This document shows positions 9,249-16,510 of a stretch of DNA of 64,000 bases, piece after piece. The first letter of the stretch is position 1. Each line of letters starts with the position of its first letter. The position numbers and the translations under genes are program-made. Below the pieces are notes generated by a model. The model was not told the origin of the DNA. It made no database searches and saw nothing but the letters and a program-made list of their open reading frames with translations. Origin of the DNA: Streptomyces vinaceus (GTDB lineage Bacteria > Actinomycetota > Actinomycetes > Streptomycetales > Streptomycetaceae); the NCBI RefSeq assembly GCF_008704935.1, contig NZ_CP023692.1:6549501-6613500 (forward strand). Direction: 5' to 3'.

Positions 9249-10091
9249 TCAGCCGCCGGTGGCGAACCCGGGGAACAGGGTCATGCCCCCGTCCACGTAG
9301 ATCGTCGTGCCCACGACGTAGTCGAGCAGGTCGGAGGCGAGGACGGTCACGGCGTTCGCGATGTCCTCGGGGTCCCCGACGCGGCGGTACGGGATGAGCC
9401 GCAGCAGGTCCGCCTCGGCCTCGGGGGTGTCCCAGGCGCTGCGGTTGATGGGCGTGCGGATGGCTCCGGGAGCGACGGCGTTGACCCGGATCCGGTGCGG
9501 GGCGAGTTCCTGCGCGAGCGTGGCCATGAGCATCTGTACGCCGCCCTTGGAGGAGGCGTAGTTCACGTGCCCGGCCCAGGGGATGATCTGGTGCACCGAG
9601 CTCATGCAGATGATCTTCCCCGCGGAGCGGGACACCTCCGGTACGACGCCGCGGCGCAGGAATTCCTTCGTCGCCTCACGGGCGCACAGGAACTGACCGG
9701 TGAGGTTGACGTCCAGCACCTTGCTCCACTGGGCCACGGTCATGTCGGTGACCGCGGCGTCCCGCTGGAGACCGGCGTTGGCGACCATGATGTCGATGGT
9801 CCCGAACTCCCGGACCATCCGGGCCACCATCTCGACCACCTGGTCCTCCTGCGACACGTCACCCTCGTGCGCGTAGGCGCGGACCCCGAAGCCCTCGATC
9901 TCCCGCACCACCTCCTCCGCGGCGTCCTGCCCGGAGACGTAGTTCACGACGACGTCGGCGCCCGCCCGTCCGAGGCCGATCGCGGTGGCTTTGCCGATGC
10001 CGGAGTTCGCCCCGGTCACCAGGGCCTTCTGCCCCTTGAGGACCTGGGGGACGGCGGTCGTTCGGCTACGGTCACTGCTGCTGGCTTCCAC
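9249..10091 (-). CDS. SDR family oxidoreductase (glucose 1-dehydrogenase-like)
   Basis: Short-chain dehydrogenase, 280 residues. Cofactor motif TGANSGIGKA (about residues 21-30), NAG at VANAGLQ, catalytic Ser in CMSSVHQI, and the YASSKGG active-site Tyr/Lys are all present. The C-terminal VVGTTIYVDGGMTLFPGF is typical of glucose 1-dehydrogenase or 3-oxoacyl-type SDRs. I chose the GTG at 10091 because GGGAG lies seven bases upstream; a longer reading to 10139 has no site. It reads toward cydA with a 45-base gap and may be cotranscribed with cydAB. Divergent from the aldose epimerase gene, which fits a role in sugar oxidation. Confidence 0.92.
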   Translation of the reverse strand: MEASSSDRSRTTAVPQVLKGQKALVTGANSGIGKATAIGLGRAGADVVVNYVSGQDAAEEVVREIEGFGVRAYAHEGDVSQEDQVVEMVARMVREFGTIDIMVANAGLQRDAAVTDMTVAQWSKVLDVNLTGQFLCAREATKEFLRRGVVPEVSRSAGKIICMSSVHQIIPWAGHVNYASSKGGVQMLMATLAQELAPHRIRVNAVAPGAIRTPINRSAWDTPEAEADLLRLIPYRRVGDPEDIANAVTVLASDLLDYVVGTTIYVDGGMTLFPGFATGG

Positions 10092-10275
10092 TGAACCGCT
10101 CCCTGGGTGCTGACGGGGACACGAAATCCGCGCCACCACGACAGCACCGCGGCACGGCCACGGCCCGGTGGCACGACGGCCACTGACCCGTTGGAGTGCT
10201 CTCCGGAACCGAACGGCTCAAGCACCCGGTGCGCGCGGTCCCGGACCCCGACCGCCACGGGCGAGGATGGCGGAC

Positions 10276-11193
10276 ATGCATCGGACGGGAGCTCAGTTCC
10301 GGCTGACCTGTGGTCCGCAGACCGCCGTCGTCGTGGAATTGGGCGGCGCCCTGCGCCACTACTCCGTCGGCGAGCGCCCGGTCGTCGACGGTTTCGAAGC
10401 CGACGACCCGATCGAGGGCGGACGCGGGCAGCTCCTGATGCCGTGGCCCAACCGGATCGGCGACGGCCGGTACCGCTGGCAGGGGCGGGAGCCGCAGCTG
10501 CCGCTCAACGAGGTCGAACACGCCAACGCCATCCACGGTCTGCTGCGCTGGACGTCGTGGCAGCCGGTGGAGCAGACGGAGCGCCGGGTGGTGCTGGCGA
10601 CCACGCTCTGGCCGCAACCCGGCTACCCCTTCCACCTGGTGGCCCGGGCCGAATACGCGCTCGACCGCCACGGCATGACGGTCACGCTCACCGCGCGGAA
10701 CATCGGCGACACCCCGGCACCGTACGGGGTCGGCCAGCACCCGTACCTCGCCGTGGGGCCCCGCACGGTCGACGACATGCTGTTGACCGTCCCCGCCCGG
10801 ACCTGGCTGCGCACCGACGACCGCGGCCTGCCCGTCGCGTCCGAGCCGGTCTCGGGGACGCCCCTCGACTTCTCCGCGCCGCGGCCCATCGGTCCGCTGC
10901 ATCTGGACACGGCCTTCACGGACCTGCGGCGGGAAGCGGACGGCAGGGCCGTCGTACGCCTCGCCGAGCCGTCCGGTGCGTACGGCACCGACCTGTGGCT
11001 CGGCGAGGGGGCGGACTTCGTGCAGGTGTTCACCGGGGACACCCTGCCCGGACCGCACCGGCGCCGGAGCGTCGCCGTGGAGCCCATGAGCTGCGGCCCC
11101 GACGCCTTCCGCCGCGACGCCGCGCGCGTGGGTCTCGAACCGGGGGCCCGGCACACGCTGCAGTGGGGGCTCGCACCCTGGCCGGGGGAGTGA
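10276..11193 (+). CDS. Aldose 1-epimerase family protein
   Basis: Mutarotase-fold protein, 305 residues, expected to interconvert alpha and beta anomers of aldoses. Seen: the N-terminal sugar-site region LLMPWPNRIGDGRYRW, the conserved His of NAIHGLLR, and the second His in PYGVGQHPYLAV. The downstream HLDTAFTDL fits the acidic residue region. GAGG ends nine bases before the ATG at 10276; the ATG at 10267 touches the same site and is less likely. Divergent from the SDR dehydrogenase with 184 bases between; convergent with the universal stress protein gene. Confidence 0.92.
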   Translation: MHRTGAQFRLTCGPQTAVVVELGGALRHYSVGERPVVDGFEADDPIEGGRGQLLMPWPNRIGDGRYRWQGREPQLPLNEVEHANAIHGLLRWTSWQPVEQTERRVVLATTLWPQPGYPFHLVARAEYALDRHGMTVTLTARNIGDTPAPYGVGQHPYLAVGPRTVDDMLLTVPARTWLRTDDRGLPVASEPVSGTPLDFSAPRPIGPLHLDTAFTDLRREADGRAVVRLAEPSGAYGTDLWLGEGADFVQVFTGDTLPGPHRRRSVAVEPMSCGPDAFRRDAARVGLEPGARHTLQWGLAPWPGE

Positions 11194-11234
11194 CCGACCG
11201 CTTCACGACGGGTCCGGGGCGGGGCGGGCCACTG

Positions 11235-11750
11235 TCATTCGGCAAGTTCGCGGGTGTCCAGCGGCAGCCGCCAGACGTTGCGCCGGTGGACGGCGTCGAG
11301 TTCGGCCTGGAGCGGGGACGGCGGCACGGTCAGTACGGGGCAGGGGGCGTGCGCCAGGCAGTGGCGGGCCACCGAGGGCCGCAGCAGGCGGCGTACGGCG
11401 CCCCGCGCGCCCGTCCCCACGACCAGCAGGTCCTCGGGGCCGCTCACCGCGTCGACGAGGGCCGCGCCGGCCGTGGCCCGTACGGCATGGCCCGCGAGGG
11501 TCACGCCCGGGCCGGCCGGGCCGAACGCGGTGTCCAGGGCGAGCCGCAGCCGCTCCACGGCCGCCGCCTTGACCGCGGCCAGCATCGGGACCCCGCCCGG
11601 ACCGCGGCTGCCCAGGTCGCCGCCCGGCGCCTGCCAGGCCAGGACCACCCACAGCTGCGCGCCGCGCACCCGGGCCTCGGCGGCGGCCCGGTGCAGGGCC
11701 GTCAGGCTTCCGGGGCTCCCGCTCACACCGACCACGACTCTGTGCCCCAC
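11235..11750 (-). CDS. Universal stress protein (UspA family)
   Basis: Single-domain UspA protein, about 171 residues. It starts with the beta-strand HRVVVGVSGSPGSLTAL and ends with the nucleotide-loop region VVGTGARGAVRRLLRPSVA, then CPVLTV. The loop keeps the G-x-G pattern, but the final Gly-Ser of the ATP-binding consensus reads Pro-Ser, so ATP binding may be altered. The GTG at 11750 has GAGGGG eight bases upstream and is preferred over the GTG at 11759. Such proteins respond to starvation or hypoxia; the nearby cydAB oxidase fits a low-oxygen context. Confidence 0.9.
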   Translation of the reverse strand: MGHRVVVGVSGSPGSLTALHRAAAEARVRGAQLWVVLAWQAPGGDLGSRGPGGVPMLAAVKAAAVERLRLALDTAFGPAGPGVTLAGHAVRATAGAALVDAVSGPEDLLVVGTGARGAVRRLLRPSVARHCLAHAPCPVLTVPPSPLQAELDAVHRRNVWRLPLDTRELAE

Positions 11751-11875
11751 CGCGTCCACCCCTCGTCCGGTTCGCTGCCGGATCCCATGCAAGCGCCCGG
11801 CAGGCGGATGCGGGGGCCCGCTGACGGCTTCCTGACGGGGAGAGCGCGAACCATGACGGGTCGCTGACGCGGCGG

Positions 11876-13843
11876 TCAGCCGGCGTGGACGTGGGGGCGG
11901 CGGTCCCGGTCGGGCTCGGCCGCGCGGATGACCTCGCGGGTGACGGGGGCGACCTCGCCCTGGCCGAAGAGGAAGAAGCGGAAGAAGTTGGCCATCGGGT
12001 TGCCCTCGGTCCACTCGAAGTAGATGTGGGGGCGTTGCCCGGTCTCGTCCCGTACGTGGAGGAGGAGGGCGGCCAGCGCGTTGGGGATGCTGGAGCTCTC
12101 CAGGGTCAGGACGCGGTAGCGGCCGTGCAGGACCTCGCCGCGCACCCGCATGCCGGATTCGAACTCCGACGCGTCCAGGACGGTGACCTCGACGAACATG
12201 ACGTCGTCGCCGGCCGGGATGTCGTTGTCGGCGCGGATCTGCGCCTTCTTCGTCCGGTACTCCTCGAAGTCCCGGTTGTCGGGCTCGTTGGCGATGAACC
12301 GGATCGTGCGGTTGGCGGTGTCGCGGACGAACCGCTGCGCCATGTCGTCGAACTCGATGTGCGTGACGCGCAGCTCGAAGACGCGGGCGAGGCGGGAGAG
12401 GAGGGAGAGGGCCATGATGCCGGCGATGAAGCAGGCACCGATCTTCACGCCGTCGGGACGCTCGGCGACGTTGACGGCGGTGGTGTAGACGAAGACCGCG
12501 GAGATCAGACCGAAGCCGATCGTCCAGCCGCGCTCCCCGGCCCGGCGGGCCGCGATGGTCACGGCGACGGCCGCGGAGGTGATCAGGACGAGCACGCCCG
12601 TGGCGTACGCGCCGCCCTGCGCGTCCACGTCCGCGTCGAAGATCCAGGTCACCAGGAACGCGATCAGGGTGAACACGATGACCATCGGCCGCAGGGCCCG
12701 CGCCCAGTGCGGGGCCATGCCGTAGCGGGGCAGGTAGCGGGGCATCAGGTTGAGCAGGCCGGCCATGGCCGAGGACCCCGCGAACCACAGGATGAGGATG
12801 GTCGAGATGTCGTAGACGGTGCCGAACGCGGAGCCGAGGTATTCGTGGGCCAGGTAGGCGAGGGCGCGGCCGTTGGCCTCGCCGCCGGGCTGGAAGGCGT
12901 CGGCGGGGATCAGCAGGGTGGTGACGAAGCTGCTGGTGATCAGGAAGACGCTCATGATCACGGCGGCCGTGGTCAGCAGCTTCTTCGTGCCCCGGATCCG
13001 GCCCGCTGGCTTCTCGTCGGTGTCGTCGGGGGAGCCCTGGACGTGCGGCATGACGGCGACGCCGGTCTCGAAGCCGGACAGGCCGAGGGCGAGCTTCGGG
13101 AACACGACGAGGGCGATGGCGATCATCATGAACACGTTGCCGTGTTCGGTGACCAGTGCCTGTTTCCAGTCGGTGACGACGTGCGGCTCGCTGATGACCT
13201 GCCACAGGCCGACCGCGATGACGACGACGTTGAGCGCGAGGTACGAGAAGACCAGGACCACGGCCACCCCGATGGCCTCGCTGAACCCCTTGAGGAAGAC
13301 ACCGCCCAGCAGGGCGATCAGGATCAGGGTGATCAGCACCTGGTGGCCGTTGAGCATGCTGGTCAGATGCGGGTTCTCCACCAGGTGCGCGGTCGCGTCG
13401 GCCGCCGACAGGGTGATCGTGATCAGGAAGTCGGTGGCCGCGAAGCCCAGCAGGGTCAGGACGAAGAGCTTGCCCTTCCAGAACGACAGCAGCCGCTCCA
13501 GCATGGCGATGGAGCCCTCGCCGTGCGGGCTCTCCTCCGCGACGCGGCGGTAGACGGGCAGCGCCCCCAGCAGGGTGAGCACCACGAGCACGACCGTGGC
13601 CAGCGGCGACAGCAGGCCGGCGGCGAGCGCCGCGATGCCCGGCTGGTAGCCGAGGGTGGAGAAGTAGTCGAGACCGGTCAGACACATCACGCGCCACCAC
13701 GGCCGCCCGGGGTCGGCGGCCGCGGCCGCTGCGCTCCCGTCGGGCGCCTCCGGCGACCCGTGGCCCGACCGGTGTCGCGTCTGGTCGGTCAGGCCTTCCA
13801 GGAGCCAGGCCCTGAGGCGGCTCGGCCGGGCGGGGGTGGCCAT
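11876..13843 (-). CDS. APC-superfamily permease with cytosolic C-terminal domain
   Basis: Large amino-acid/polyamine/cation permease, 655 residues. After a charged N-terminus, membrane segments begin at WRVMCLTGLDYFSTLGYQPG (about residue 50), and about twelve helices run to residue 460. A soluble C-terminal domain of about 170 residues follows (from RVFELRVTHIEFDDMAQRF to the end). The start ATG at 13843 has AAGGAG eight bases upstream. Related long APC proteins include K+ importers of the KUP/KimA kind as well as amino-acid permeases; I cannot decide the substrate. A 360-base untranslated region with strong RNA-like structure precedes it (see 13844-14203). Reads in the same direction as the universal stress gene, 125 bases apart. 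Confidence 0.9.
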   Translation of the reverse strand: MATPARPSRLRAWLLEGLTDQTRHRSGHGSPEAPDGSAAAAAADPGRPWWRVMCLTGLDYFSTLGYQPGIAALAAGLLSPLATVVLVVLTLLGALPVYRRVAEESPHGEGSIAMLERLLSFWKGKLFVLTLLGFAATDFLITITLSAADATAHLVENPHLTSMLNGHQVLITLILIALLGGVFLKGFSEAIGVAVVLVFSYLALNVVVIAVGLWQVISEPHVVTDWKQALVTEHGNVFMMIAIALVVFPKLALGLSGFETGVAVMPHVQGSPDDTDEKPAGRIRGTKKLLTTAAVIMSVFLITSSFVTTLLIPADAFQPGGEANGRALAYLAHEYLGSAFGTVYDISTILILWFAGSSAMAGLLNLMPRYLPRYGMAPHWARALRPMVIVFTLIAFLVTWIFDADVDAQGGAYATGVLVLITSAAVAVTIAARRAGERGWTIGFGLISAVFVYTTAVNVAERPDGVKIGACFIAGIMALSLLSRLARVFELRVTHIEFDDMAQRFVRDTANRTIRFIANEPDNRDFEEYRTKKAQIRADNDIPAGDDVMFVEVTVLDASEFESGMRVRGEVLHGRYRVLTLESSSIPNALAALLLHVRDETGQRPHIYFEWTEGNPMANFFRFFLFGQGEVAPVTREVIRAAEPDRDRRPHVHAG

Positions 13844-14203
13844 CGCGAGTGCTCCTTCGTACAGCTTGGATCCGGCCATCGGTGCGACGGCTGGGCAAGC
13901 GTACGGAACCCGATCATTCGTGCACGCACGCGCTCTCGTCCTGACGGGCCCCCTACGGCGCCGCCCGGGGGACTGCTCCGGTGGGGGACAGGCCCGCGTT
14001 TCACCCCGGAACCCCCCTCTCACCTGCGCAGACGTACGGCTTCGCGCCTCTGCGCGCAGGGTGGCCCCGGCTCGCGGCCCCGACCGGTCTTGACGGCTCC
14101 TTAACGGCTCCCTAGCGATACCTTGACGCCCGGATTTCCGGGGCGCGGCCGCCCTGGGACAGTAAATCGCTCGAATGTTCGAGTGGCGCGATATGATGGT
14201 TCC
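13844..14203. other. Divergent intergenic region, possible structured leader of the APC permease
   Basis: No gene is seen in these 360 bases. On the minus strand, the future leader of the permease mRNA, bases 14059 down to 14024 can fold into a 6-bp stem (CTGCGC/GCGCAG), a two-base bulge, three more pairs and an inner GGC-GCGAA-GCC hairpin. G-rich and C-rich runs between 13930 and 14020 allow further pairing. The end nearest 14204 holds the alkB promoter. A leader this long before a transporter is suggestive of a riboswitch or attenuator, but I could not match it with confidence to a known class. Confidence 0.4.
14170..14203 (+). promoter_or_regulatory. alkB promoter with overlapping palindrome
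   Basis: A perfect 14-base inverted repeat, CTCGAATGTTCGAG (14170-14183), lies just upstream of a -10 box TATGAT (14192-14197). The alkB GTG at 14204 begins six bases after the -10 box, so the transcript is probably leaderless. The palindrome has the CGAA/TTCG half-sites of actinobacterial LexA boxes but only two bases between them instead of the usual longer spacer, so it may be a different damage-response operator. Confidence 0.6.
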
Positions 14204-14839
14204 GTGCGTACGATCCCCGGCCTCCAGGGCTCCCTCTTCGACCAGGGCGACGAGATCCGCCTCGGCCCGCTCCCGGGGCTGCGCCGCACCGCGCTCGGTG
14301 CGGGCGCCTGGGTCGATCACCTGCCCGGCTGGCTCTCGGGCGCCGACACGCTGTTCGAGCGCCTCGCCGAGGACGTGCCGTGGCGGGCCGAGCGCCGCCA
14401 GATGTACGAACGCGAGGTCGACGTGCCGCGCCTGCTCGCCTTCTACGGTGAGGGCGAGCCGCTGCCGCACCCCGTCCTCACGGAGGCCAGGGACGCGCTG
14501 ACCCGCCACTACGCCGCCGAACTCGGGGAACCCTTCGCCACCGCCGGGCTGTGCCTCTACCGCGACGGCCGCGACAGCGTCGCCTGGCACGGGGACCGCA
14601 TCGGCCGGTCCGCCACCGAGGACACGATGGTCGCGATCCTCTCGGTCGGCGACCCCCGCGATCTCGTCCTGCGCCCCCGCGACGGCGGCGCCACCCTGCT
14701 GCGCCTGCCCCTGGGCCACGGCGACCTGGTCGTGATGGGCGGCTCCTGCCAGCGGACGATGGAGCACGCGATCCCCAAGTCCCGCCGCGCCGTCGGCCCC
14801 CGCATCAGCATCCAGTACCGCCCGCGCGGCGTGGGCTGA
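14204..14839 (+). CDS. alkB: Alpha-ketoglutarate-dependent DNA repair dioxygenase AlkB
   Basis: Fe(II)/2-oxoglutarate dioxygenase that reverses N-alkyl damage (1-methyladenine, 3-methylcytosine) by oxidation, 211 residues. Seen: LCLYRDGRDSVAWHGDRIG with the metal His-x-Asp (WHGD), the distal His in TMEHAIPKS, and the 2-oxoglutarate-binding Arg in GPRISIQYRPR. The GTG start is set by the frame and the -10 box six bases upstream; there is no ribosome site, so translation is likely leaderless. Convergent with the YkvA-family gene. Confidence 0.93.
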   Translation: MRTIPGLQGSLFDQGDEIRLGPLPGLRRTALGAGAWVDHLPGWLSGADTLFERLAEDVPWRAERRQMYEREVDVPRLLAFYGEGEPLPHPVLTEARDALTRHYAAELGEPFATAGLCLYRDGRDSVAWHGDRIGRSATEDTMVAILSVGDPRDLVLRPRDGGATLLRLPLGHGDLVVMGGSCQRTMEHAIPKSRRAVGPRISIQYRPRGVG

Positions 14840-14897
14840 GCCGGGTCGCCGCTGGGGCGCCGGGGGAGGCCGGATGGTCGGCGGAGGCGGGCCGACG

Positions 14898-15221
14898 CTA
14901 CGCGGGATCCGGTTCCTTCGCCGCGGCGGGCTTCGAGACCCCGGCCCCGCCCGGCCGCACCGCCGAGGCCGCCGCGTGCAGGGAGCGCAGCGCCAGCAGC
15001 AGTACGCCGATGTCGTCGAGGTAGACCGGGTCCGGGATGAGGTCCACCGGAGAGACGGTGTAGATCACCGCGACCCAGAACAGCGCCTTGTCGCGCAGCG
15101 GGATCCCGGCGTCGAGCAGCAGCCGCCGGGCCGCGAAGACCCGTACGAGGAGCACGCCGGCCGCGATCGCCAGCCCGAGGGCGACGAGCGCGGCGATCGT
15201 CAGCCAGACCTTTGCGTCCAT
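14898..15221 (-). CDS. YkvA family protein (DUF1232)
   Basis: Small membrane-associated protein, 107 residues. One N-terminal transmembrane helix (LTIAALVALGLAIAAGVLLV) is followed by the DUF1232 core VSPVDLIPDPVYLDDIGVLL, which is diagnostic. The C-terminal 20 residues are Ala/Pro/Gly-rich. No function is established for the family. Convergent with alkB; the MarR gene upstream reads the same way with a 41-base gap. Confidence 0.85.
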   Translation of the reverse strand: MDAKVWLTIAALVALGLAIAAGVLLVRVFAARRLLLDAGIPLRDKALFWVAVIYTVSPVDLIPDPVYLDDIGVLLLALRSLHAAASAVRPGGAGVSKPAAAKEPDPA

Positions 15222-15262
15222 GCCACCCCTATACCCCGTTCGGCCCCGTCACCCGACCCAGG

Positions 15263-15727
15263 CTATCCGCCGTGCTCGCGCAGCCGGCGGCTCACCTCGC
15301 CGAGCCCGTCGGCGAGTGCTTCGAGCTGCGCGGGGGTCAGCACGTCGATGAGTGCCTCCCGGACCATGGCCACGTGCCCCGGCGCGGCCTCCTCCAGACG
15401 GGCCCGGCCGGCGTCCGTGAGGACGGCGAAGACCCCGCGCACGTCGGAGGGGCAGCTGCGGCGGCGGACCAGCCCCGCCTTCTCCAGCTGGGTGACCTGG
15501 TAGGTCAGACCGCTCTTCGAATTGATCAGGCCATTGGCCAGTTCCGTCATCCGCAGCTCGCCGTCCGGAGCGGCGGAGAGCCGTACGAGGATCTCGTACT
15601 GCGGGTGGGAGAGGCCGGAGTCGTCCTTGAGCTGCTGGTCGAGGCGGCGGTTCACCAGGGCGGAGGCGGCCAGGAAGCCGCTCCAGGCGCGCATCTCGCG
15701 CTCGTCCAGCCATCTCGTTTCAGCCAT
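15263..15727 (-). CDS. MarR family transcriptional regulator
   Basis: Winged-helix repressor, 154 residues. The helix-turn-helix spans about residues 45-100 (LSHPQYEILVRLSAAP, then MTELANGLINSKSGLTYQV), and the wing holds the DVRGVFAVLTDAGRARL segment. No cysteine near the N-terminus suggests OhrR-type thiol sensing, so it more likely binds a phenolic ligand or quinone. A -10 box TAGGCT lies six bases before the ATG, indicating a leaderless transcript. It is divergent from doxX, and two near-identical 21-base repeats lie between them, so it probably represses both itself and doxX. Confidence 0.92.
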   Translation of the reverse strand: MAETRWLDEREMRAWSGFLAASALVNRRLDQQLKDDSGLSHPQYEILVRLSAAPDGELRMTELANGLINSKSGLTYQVTQLEKAGLVRRRSCPSDVRGVFAVLTDAGRARLEEAAPGHVAMVREALIDVLTPAQLEALADGLGEVSRRLREHGG

Positions 15728-15747
15728 GGGCCCAGCCTACACGGGTT

Positions 15748-15806
15748 GTTCCAATTTGAATCACTCGTTAGGGTCGGGGCTGGCGGTTCGAATTTGAACA
15801 ACTCGT
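15748..15806. promoter_or_regulatory. Paired MarR-type operator repeats between marR and doxX
   Basis: Two direct repeats of 21 bases lie at 15748-15768 and 15786-15806. They agree at 18 of 21 positions and share AATTTGAA and ACTCGT. Their start-to-start distance is 38 bases. The second contains the near-palindrome GTTCGAATTTGAAC. They sit between the two divergent start codons, 21 bases from marR and 66 bases from doxX, as expected for binding sites of the neighbouring MarR protein. Confidence 0.65.
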
Positions 15807-15871
15807 GCACCATCCTGCTCCACCGCAACTCCGTCCCCACCCGGACCGCCCGACCGGAAGGATCCCCCCTC

Positions 15872-16429
15872 ATGACCAGCCCCTCCGTCACGACGAGCAA
15901 GCCGCAGGCCGCGGCCGCACCGGCCGTTCCGCCCGCCTTCTCCACCTCCGCCCACGACGCAGGCCTGCTCCTCCTGCGCGTCGTCCTCGGACTCACCATG
16001 GCCGGCCACGGCACCCAGAAGCTCTTCGGCTGGTTCGGCGGCGGCGGCCTCAGCGGCACCGGCCAGTTCTTCACCGCCAGCGGGTACCCGGCCGGCGACG
16101 CCATGGCCGTCGTCGCCGGCCTCACCGAGACCCTCGGCGGCCTCGGCCTCGTCCTCGGACTGCTCACCCCGCTCGCCGGGGCCGCCGTCGTCGGCACCAT
16201 GATCAACGCGATCGCCGTGCACGGCGCCGGGGCGTTCTTCGCCCCGAAGGGCATCGAGTACGAGCTGCTCCTGACCGTCGCTGCGGCCGCCGTCGCCCTG
16301 ACCGGCCCCGGCAAGTACGCGGCCGACCGCTTCCTGCCCGTCGTGCGCGGCCACCGCCTGGCGCACGGCCTCCTCGCCGTCGCCCTCGCCGTGGTCATCG
16401 CGGGCGCGCTGCTCCTCGTACGCAACTGA
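15872..16429 (+). CDS. DoxX family membrane protein
   Basis: Four-helix integral membrane protein, 185 residues. The typical DoxX start is seen in GLLLLRVVLGLTMAGHGTQK, followed by LFGWFGGGGLSGTGQFF and helices at about residues 90-110, 120-140 and 160-180. Family members take part in thiol stress or quinone-linked electron transfer; the exact role is not known. GGAAGGA lies nine bases before the ATG. The gene is divergent from a MarR repressor with shared operator repeats, a common arrangement for electrophile- or quinone-inducible DoxX genes. Confidence 0.9.
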   Translation: MTSPSVTTSKPQAAAAPAVPPAFSTSAHDAGLLLLRVVLGLTMAGHGTQKLFGWFGGGGLSGTGQFFTASGYPAGDAMAVVAGLTETLGGLGLVLGLLTPLAGAAVVGTMINAIAVHGAGAFFAPKGIEYELLLTVAAAAVALTGPGKYAADRFLPVVRGHRLAHGLLAVALAVVIAGALLLVRN

Positions 16430-16461
16430 TCCTCGCGCTCGGATCGTGCTCCCGAGGGTGT

Positions 16462-16487
16462 CCGGGCCCCGGATTGATTGGGCCCGG
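16462..16487 (+). terminator. Hairpin after doxX
   Basis: Eight-base inverted repeat CCGGGCCC/GGGCCCGG with a ten-base loop, 32 bases after the doxX stop. There is no clear U-tract, as is usual in this GC-rich background. It also sits just before the GH15 start, separating the two units. Confidence 0.5.
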
Positions 16488-16510
16488 GCATTCGAGGGAA
16501 CAGCGCACAA

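Noticed and set aside
14170..14183. Call of a canonical LexA (SOS) box at alkB
   Set aside because: The half-sites are separated by 2 bases rather than the usual spacer, so I report it only as a palindrome.
13844..14203. Confident call of a c-di-AMP (ydaO) riboswitch
   Set aside because: Only a few short strings resemble the consensus and I could not build the two-fold pseudoknot architecture by eye; kept only as a structured-leader note.
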